NCBI GenBank assembly: GCA_964019165.1 | Contig: OZ025287.1 | Coordinates: 2,904,017-2,968,016, forward strand | DNA from: Mastigias papua | Taxonomy: Eukaryota > Cnidaria > Scyphozoa > Rhizostomeae > Mastigiidae | Length of the DNA: 64,000 nt | Direction of reading: 5' to 3' | In this document: positions 57,001 to 64,000 of the stretch, piece after piece | Numbering within the stretch: position 1 is the stretch's first letter | Layout of the letters: every line of letters begins with the position of its first letter | The notes under the pieces: model-generated | The model's database searches: none | What the model saw: the letters and a program-made list of their open reading frames with translations, nothing else | What the model was told of the DNA's origin: nothing | Program-made: the position numbers and the translations under genes

Positions 57001-60000
57001 ACGCCGCCGTGGCCATGAGTGAAGACAAGTCTCATGAAGGTGGTGAGCATCTACCTCTAAGGTGGAAGTCATGTTCATGGTGTCCTCCGTGATGATCGCC
57101 ATGATGACTACCGTGGTCAACAAAATGGTACCCATCTCCATGGTGACCTCCGTAGTGGCCACCAACACCATAGCCACCATAGCCATGACCACCAATGCCA
57201 TAGCCACCGTAGCCATGGCCACCAATACCATAACCACCAAAACCATGGTGACCACCACCATAGCCACCAAAACCATGGTGACCAATTCCCCCATGTAAGC
57301 ATCGTTTGTTGGTGGTAGCTGTTTCTGGATCATTGCAATCTGGAACCTATGAAAGATCAAACAGATACCACAATATGTCCAAACCACACAATTGAAAGCT
57401 TACGATGCAACACTGTAACTGTGAAACCAAAGATAGGAAATAGAAAGAATTTAAGGATGATTGCCACGACGAGCCACATGGTAGATGGTTAGAAAAAAAT
57501 AGCCATTTGTTGTTATTACATTATTTCATCGACATATCCATGACTTACACAAGCTAAGATAAATACTAGGTTGACATTATCAGTTGACATAAATCAGAAC
57601 GTTTCGGGACTAGCTTGTCCCATCCTCAGCTGTAAGAGGGGAAATCCAAAACATAGATATATGAACACATGTTAAACAATGGATAATGGGTAAACAGGCG
57701 AGAATTATCCATTGTTTAACATGTGTTCATATATCTATGTTTTGGATTTCCCCTCTTACAGCTGAGGATGGGACAAGCTAGTCCCGAAACGTTCTGATTT
57801 ATGTCAACTGATAATGTCAACCTAGTATTTATCTTAGCTTGTGTAAGTCATGGATATGTCGATGAAATAATGTAATAACAACAAATGGCTATTTTTTTCT
57901 AACCATCTACCATGTGGCTCGTCGTGGCAATCATCCTTAAATTCATCATTAAACTGCGCTTTCCAACTGACATCTCAATTTCAAGGAAATAGAAAGAGTG
58001 CAAATGCTACGAGTCCCGCTTCTATCATGTCTCGCATTAAAACCAGAAGCGTTTACAGTGAGTATGTGTATATCAAATGATAATGTAGAGAGCAAGATAA
58101 AATAAAACGAAACAAACTATGCTTCCTATAGCTAATAAACAAACAGCGTGTAAGGGAATCAAAAACATCAATACAAGACGACAAAAATAACCAATTCAAG
58201 AAAAAACAACCCTGTAAGGAGTTGTCAATGATCATAATACTCACTTCATCTCGGAAATGTCCGTGTGCGTGCTTCATTCCGGTGTGTCCGTATTCCCATC
58301 CGCCACCACCGTGATGCACATGATGTGGTGATCCCCAATGGTCATGGCCCCAGTGAACATGTCCATCACCGACTTTCCACCAGTTTTTAACACCACCCCC
58401 TTGAGACTCGTCCATAACTTCACTTGGCTTTGCTGCAGGCGCGGCTTGTTGATTACCCGCTGCTAATTGAACATTGCCCCAATTTAGGGTTTGGGGTTGC
58501 TGACCTGGTTTTGGGACGGCAGTTGCTTGGGCTTGAGCACCCTGAGCATCTTTTGTAGCCTCCTTTGCAGCATCTTTTGTAGCCTCCTTTGCAGCATCTT
58601 TTGTAGCCTCCTTCGCAGCATCTTTTGCAGCGTCTTTATCTGCTTTCTGTTCCTTCGCAGCACCCTGCGCTTTCTTGCTTCCCTTCTTAGCTTTACCTTT
58701 CTTTCCATTACTATCGGTCTTAATCTCCTCTTTCTTATAACCACCATGGCCACCATATCCGCCTAAGATAAACAGCAGCAACAAACCTGTCACCGTAATG
58801 TAACATACTTAACTTCCATAAAATTGATGCCACAGTTCCCTCGTGGCACTGTTTGGCTGAATGCTAGAGAAGAGTACTAATTTTCTCACCTAAATATTTT
58901 CTAAAAAATAAATTAATACCTCACTACTTCCAGTAAACATTCGGTTTAAAAGAACTATTCAAGTACGCTAGCAGTAGAGAGAGTGATAGAGTTTTAAATT
59001 ATTTACTTTTCGTGCAGAAGGACTTCTTACTGCATGAAAAGGCAGTTTTAAGTATATTCTATTATTGTACCTTGGTACTATGGACAAAATTGCTGGTCAG
59101 AACACTTTGCAGCCACTCATAGTACTATGAGCCTTATTTCGACAAAGGTAAATAACACAGCGTGTTCAACTCATGAAAATCATCCCTTTGGTTGCTAGAT
59201 TGCTAATAGTAATAACACTCCCATCATCCTTTGTGTTAGAGGAATCTTCTTCCAAACTGTGCCCACAATAGATGAGGTAAAAAAAACAATCATCATGAGA
59301 CTAGGTACGTTCTACTTCGTTTTGATTTTCTTCAGTCTCATCTTTTCCTCACTTTTTCGTTTCGATTCGTTTTCAGTTCCTCATTTTTATTTTATTTTTA
59401 GCTTTTCAGCTTCATTTCGTCTATAGATTTCACTTTCAGCATACTTTTCAGTTTTTTATTTTCACGTGTGCATATGGATAAATCAATAAACTGGGTATAA
59501 CATGGTCGAGAGGTTACAATTGTAAGTTTGTCCCAATTAAAAATTCATACCACCGCCATATCCTCCCAAGTGGTGCCCACCATGTCCTGCGTGTTCGCCT
59601 CCTTCGTTGTGTCCCCATTCGTGATGGTACCCTGCATGATGTCCGTGGTGTCCGTGTTCATGGCCCTCATGTCCATGTTCGTGTCCGCCACCATGACCGC
59701 CATATCCACCGTATCCACCATGACCACCATGACCGCCCTCATGGCCTCCATGATGACCACCCTCATGGTCATCGTACTCTTCATAAAATTCGTAACTGCG
59801 TTTAGGAGGAAAATATTAATAGCAGCCGATATTACGTGAGGCAACATAAATGCAATATATGCACTGATTTAGTTGTAGTTTAAATATATAATCGAGATTG
59901 GTCAAATCGATTGCTCCTCACAACTCAGATATTCGCTATTTGGACCCAATTTTCCATTACCCTTGCTTAGGTAACCCATAAAACACTGCCCAAATAAATT

Positions 60001-63000
60001 TAGATTGTTGACCCAAATAAATTTAGATTTCCCATAAGAGCTCAAATCATCGAATATCAACTGTAGTAAAAGATATGAAGCGAAGATTGAGAAAAATCAC
60101 TTGATTCCTATGTCTCGTTCACACTGCTGCATTTATATACAAAAACAGAGCGAAAATATCCGTTTTTGTGAAACCGTTCACACTACTCCGCACAAAAACG
60201 CATAAAACCGGTTTTCAAAAACGCTCTTCAAAGTGGATATTTACAAATGCCCCGTTCATGCTGCTCCGGTTTTGTACAAAAACGGAGCAAACAATATACG
60301 TTTTTGTGAAACCACTCACACTACTCCGCACAAAAACTGAGGTTTTCGAAAACGCTCTGGATCAGTATGAACGCGCAAAAACGAACGAAAACAAAAACGC
60401 GGTAAGCTACCTCCCAAAAACGTAGCAGTGTGAACGCATCGAAGCTACAAAAACGGTTATTTTTCCTCCGTTTTTGTGAGCAGTGTGAATGCAAAAAAGC
60501 ATATATTTTTATCTCCGTTTTTGTACAAAAATGGAGCAGTATGATTGGGTGACAGATATCTACAAAAACGAATAAGTTTGAAAACGAAGCAGTGTGAACG
60601 CAGTATTAGTCCCATTTGTTAAATACCCCATTTAACACTCCTAACATTTCTACTATTCAACATTTCTACTATTCAACATTTTTATTATTTTATATCTATT
60701 AGATACCGATTTCAAACATTGGCTCTTTCCTTTGATCAATGGAGCTATCTCCATTGCGCTTTGGCAGCAATAAATCTCAAGTACCTTGAAGAGGATTTTG
60801 GCAGAGTGTAATAATACCATCTTTTCCAATTCTACTATCCTAGTATTTATTCCAGCCTCCTTTATTTTCGCCATTAGTGCTGTTATAAAAGAGTTTCGTA
60901 CCGTAGGCCGCTAAAATCGAAGGGGGTATCACTCGTAGAGAAATTTACGAGATTTTTGTGATGTTTTGTAACTTTTTTGCGATTTCTGTGATTGTTTGTG
61001 ACTTTTAATGTGATTGTTGTTATTCCTTGTGAATATGTTGCGTTTTTTGTGCTTGATTGTTGTGATTTTTGTAATTTTTGTGACTTTATGACTTTTCACA
61101 AAGTGTACGAGATTTTTCCGAGTGATATGGTCCTCAGCCAAAGTGTAGTTTATCTACAGCTCATCAAAGCCTACTTAAAGGAAAACTTAGGCGACGACGA
61201 CATAAATATATAAATCAAACAAAAAAACGGCATAAATGGCTTCCAAACCACTATGGAATTCTGAGTTGATATAAAGCTCAACTAATAAACTTGGTAGGAT
61301 ATCTCTAGATGGTGCAGTCACCTATCTGACAACTTGGCAGGCGCAGAGAATATGGTGTGCTGGAAAAGTGCTTCTCCTACTCAAGGTATATGAAAACTGA
61401 ACGGGACCTTATCTGGACCATGAACCTCTCTTGAACGAAGTACCCATATACTACTAGAATATTCAATGACATCAGAGACTGGCATGATTGAATCCTCCTA
61501 CCAACCGGTCTAAACACTATCAGCCAATAGGAGATGCTTGTAGGTACGAAAGCGCGAAACAAATAAACTCACCCATGATCGTGATTATCATGACCATGTT
61601 CATGGTGTCCGTGCCCACCATGTTCACCGTGTCCATGACCACCATAGCCACCATACCCGCCATGGTGTCCACCATAGCCGCCATATCCGCCACCATGGCC
61701 GCCGTAGCCACCATAGCCGCCACCATGGCCACCCCATCCGTAGTCACGCTTACCAGCATCGTCTCCAGACTCCTTAGCTGCTTTGGCTTCACTGACAAGA
61801 GCGCTATTGGTTTCTTCTGGTTTAGTATCTAACACATTCTCCTTCTTAGCGGGACTCTCTTCTCCCTCAGTAGCAACTGCCGAAACGTCCGGAGAGTCAG
61901 GAACGAATTCTTTCTTTGCAGAGTCGTCCTGCAGTACCAAAAATAAATATCCAGGTATAGATCTAATCGTGCATCATTGTTACTTAAAACAAATATAGCT
62001 TCCAACAGAATCTGCCATTTCTTTACCAAGCAACTTGCCATACGTCAATTAGAGATAAAAAATACTCAATAGCCTTAGGGTAACGTTATGTAGGAAATTG
62101 GAGTTCACACAAGCCTAATACCGTTTGAATATCAAAATTTAAATTTTATATGGTCTCCCAAGCATCTGCCCTAGCAGTAGCTCATTCTTGTTAAACTCTG
62201 ATGTCAATACCTCAAACTATTATGAGTAACTGAATAAGATGAGAGGAAGAACTTTATTAAAGTTAGGAGCACGTGCATGAAAGCGTGATAAAGTATCTTG
62301 TAAGTCATTAATAGCGATAGGGAGGTATGTAATTTGGAGGAGAAATCAAAAGGATATGTGGAAGGGAACGCAAAGTGATTAATCACTACAAACCGTGATT
62401 ACTGGCAAGGGATAAGCGATTAGTTATAACTGATTATCGCACGTTTTAGGCACTTTTCCTGATAAGAATTAAAAATGTAGTAGACACATTCAAATAACCC
62501 CTGTCAGAAAGATAAAACTGAATATGAACAGAAATATATACATTTTCGGTTACTGGGGCCGAAACTAATATAAAATAACTACAGATATACTGGAAAATGC
62601 CCGGGATACATACCTGCTCTGAGTCATCGTCTTTTTCGAGATCTAGAATGAATTTACAGACGATAGTTGAGCCAATACTGAGATTCAGATAGGATTAACC
62701 ATGAAGTTTTCAAATGGGAGCATCAAGAGATAGAAGGTCCAATGTTTCTCAAGAGCCCAAACCACAAAAAGGGAATGAACGAGGCATTCTTTGCCATAAA
62801 CGCACATGCAAGAGAACTGATCGTATACGTGAAATTTATGCATGTACCAGTGTTAACGAATAAAAGCGTTCTAAAAGATCATGCAATAGTGATGAACCAC
62901 AGTTTGAATCAGAGGGGCCTTTATTTGCGTATTGCGTTCATCATGCGTTAACGAGTTTCAAGCTTCATGTCAAAAACCAGAGTGAATCTAGTGGAATTTA

Positions 63001-63706
63001 AGCAGTAAATAGGTGCTCAAAAGTTAACGAAATAGCAAAGAGAATGGCTTAATTATGATCTTATAAAGTGGAAATCAAAAACTGCATCCACGAAAGAAAG
63101 ATTTTGCATAAAGCACATTATATCTTGAAACTTGAAGCGAAGGAATGCTTCACAAATTGATTGAAACGAATTTCAAACAAGAACTTTTAAGTACAAACAT
63201 GTTTGCTGTCTTAAACAGTGATGGGGCATTCAACAAAGTAATGAGTTTCAGGTGAAAGGAAATCCAAAATGATTCACAGTACTTCCAGAAATCACCCAAA
63301 ATCTTGAAAAAATGAAAGCTATTCGTTTGATAATAATCTCAAATTGGAAAAGAAGATACCACAATGAACAGAATAACATTTCGCAGTGTTATGACACGTA
63401 ACTTTATTACGATTGACGTTACGGGTAGAGCTTTCGTTTGAGATAAGATAGAACAATCGTATTATACAAAGGCGAAGCCGTTTCGAAATTCTCTTGTAAT
63501 GGTTAAATGACTAAGTGAGAGATCTTACCATTCGAATCGCCATCAGCATCGCTCTCTTTATTGTCGATAATCTCTGCTGCTTTGCTCGAATCGACAATCG
63601 AAGTTTTCATGTGTTCTAAGTCGACAAGCTCGACTGGCATAGACAGTACAAAGTCATAGGCCGTGAGGCCTAAGACGACAAGAAGAAGAACAGAACGCAA
63701 TCTCAT
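54097..63706 (-). CDS. Secreted Gly/His/Trp-rich modular protein (8 exons, about 1,120 aa)
   Basis: Not a family I recognise. Exons in transcript order: 63706-63529, 62642-62614, 61928-61573, 59795-59551, 58762-58245, 57346-57055, 56295-54914, 54459-54097; 3,363 nt, phases agree and the frame closes at TAA. Exon 1 gives a signal peptide (RSVLLLVVLGL) and then acidic sequence. Exon 3 is an acidic linker, a KR site, then GGYGGHGGG repeats. Exon 4 is a His-rich block (HEHGHEGHEHGHHGHH). Exon 5 is a Lys/Ala helix with a repeated KDAAKEAT unit, followed by a His/Trp segment. Exon 6 is GGHGYGGYGIG repeats. Exon 7 is long, Gly/Trp/Tyr-rich (WYGWGSWPWGG) with basic patches. Exon 8 is Pro/Gln/Met-rich after a KVKRQ cleavage-type site. 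The only six Cys are in exons 6-7. It is probably an extracellular structural or metal-binding protein (inference). Gly codons make other frames look open, but these are shadows. Confidence 0.85.
54580..54848 (-). mobile_element. tRNA-derived SINE, near full length
   Basis: The minus strand begins GGGGAGTGGCCCAGTGGTTA, an A-box-like tRNA head. A degenerate B-box region (GGAACATCGATGTG) follows, then a core with TGGGTACCTGGTGGGAATAC, and a tail ending AACCGTTACTTTTATA. The core and tail match the truncated copy at 25455-25675. It lies in the last intron of the Gly/His-rich gene, in the same orientation. Confidence 0.75.
57447..57944. repeat. Near-perfect 241-bp inverted repeat (Penelope-type terminal repeat pair)
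   Basis: The arms 57447-57687 and 57704-57944 are reverse complements with very few differences, separated by 16 bp. Each arm contains a hammerhead-like core: CTGAGGA, one base, a 5-bp hairpin (GGGAC / GTCCC) and GAAACG (57600-57629 minus; 57762-57791 plus). This is the layout of paired pseudo-LTRs of a Penelope-like element without the coding part. It lies in the intron between exons 5 and 6 of the Gly/His-rich gene. Confidence 0.8.
58546..58635 (-). repeat. 24-bp coding tandem repeat
   Basis: The 24-bp unit encodes KDAAKEAT, repeated about three times with partial copies at each side, in exon 5 of the Gly/His-rich gene. Unit length keeps the frame, and copies are almost identical at the DNA level, so copy number may vary between individuals. 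Confidence 0.8.
60110..60608. mobile_element. About 500-bp MITE built of repeated AAAAACG words
   Basis: The left end CGTTCACACTGCTGC mirrors the right end GCAGTGTGAACGCAG. Inside, CACACTACTCCG followed by CACAAAAAC and CCGTTTTTGT-type words repeat many times on both strands. Open frames across it are due to this repetition. It lies in the intron between exons 3 and 4 of the Gly/His-rich gene. Confidence 0.65.
60945..61110 (+). repeat. Degenerate TTTTTGTGA-type repeat
   Basis: Short words such as GATTTTTGTGA, GATTGTTGTG and GACTTTTAATGTGA recur over about 165 bp. The minus strand gives a spurious Ser/Lys/Gln-rich frame. Intron of the Gly/His-rich gene. Confidence 0.55.
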
Positions 63707-64000
63707 GATTTTTGCGCTCGTTCATGAAAAACGGCCCAATATTGTAATGGTTTTCCACAGTAATTCTAGCAAGGAAAATGACTTCACGGTCGCCCGATTG
63801 ATCGTGTTAAATTTTAATGAGATATTTATCATGACAAACTTGAATGAGCAAGGGGTCAATACCTGTAGTTTTGGGCGCAGATTTGCTCAAGCAAAACTAC
63901 GCGGGGCGGTATGTTATATTTACAATTCCTTTCGAGCACACATCAGTTTTGAACAAGAGACAAAGGTAATGTCTTCCTGGGAAAATCTTTCCTAGAATCC
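63707..64000. other. Upstream flank of the Gly/His-rich gene
   Basis: It should contain the promoter. An out-of-frame ATG lies 19 nt upstream of the chosen start and opens a short overlapping frame, so the transcript start may lie between the two or the context of the second may decide. No clear TATA box is seen close to the start. No other gene is seen. Confidence 0.4.

Overview
This is a 64 kb piece of an AT-rich animal genome. The organism cannot be named from the sequence alone. Compact introns, a non-vertebrate KAT6-type gene, Penelope-like retroelements and many short foldback and MITE elements suggest a marine invertebrate, and a cnidarian is my best guess (inference). All genes I can support lie on the minus strand. 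There is no bacterial, viral or organellar gene cluster, no tRNA or rRNA gene and no CRISPR array.

Layout. (1) 1-12.7 kb is a repeat-rich region. It holds a tandem family of small single-exon genes at 4.0 and 8.2 kb and a broken third copy at 10.5 kb. The intact copies encode 140-142 aa proteins with an acylation-type MGCCCSQ N-terminus and a PH/GRAM-like body. A 1.07 kb foldback, a 0.46 kb direct repeat and several short interspersed repeats surround them. (2) 12.7-29.2 kb holds a complete 21-exon EIF2B5 gene (translation factor eIF2B epsilon, 689 aa). I reconstructed it exon by exon, and the reading frame closes. (3) 30.0-47.7 kb holds a KAT6 (MOZ/MORF/Enok) histone acetyltransferase with two winged-helix domains, a double PHD finger, an extra CCHHC zinc finger and the MYST domain. 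It starts about 840 bp upstream of EIF2B5 on the same strand. One small linking exon is unresolved. (4) 47.7-54.1 kb is mostly intergenic, with two hAT-type elements and some exon-like fragments. (5) 54.1-63.7 kb holds an 8-exon gene for a secreted, very Gly/His/Tyr/Trp-rich protein of about 1,120 aa that I do not recognise. It is the most novel coding unit here.

Introns carry a catalogue of transposons: Penelope-like fragments with GIY-YIG endonuclease sequence and hammerhead-ribozyme-like cores, a CR1-like reverse transcriptase tail, two copies of a tRNA-derived SINE family, a MULE-like MITE with a 9-bp target duplication, a Harbinger-like element, and long (AT)n, (GT)n, (CA)n, (CAC)n and (GAGT)n tracts. 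EIF2B5 and KAT6 are housekeeping and chromatin genes with no evident functional link. The Gly/His-rich gene is probably an extracellular structural or metal-binding product.
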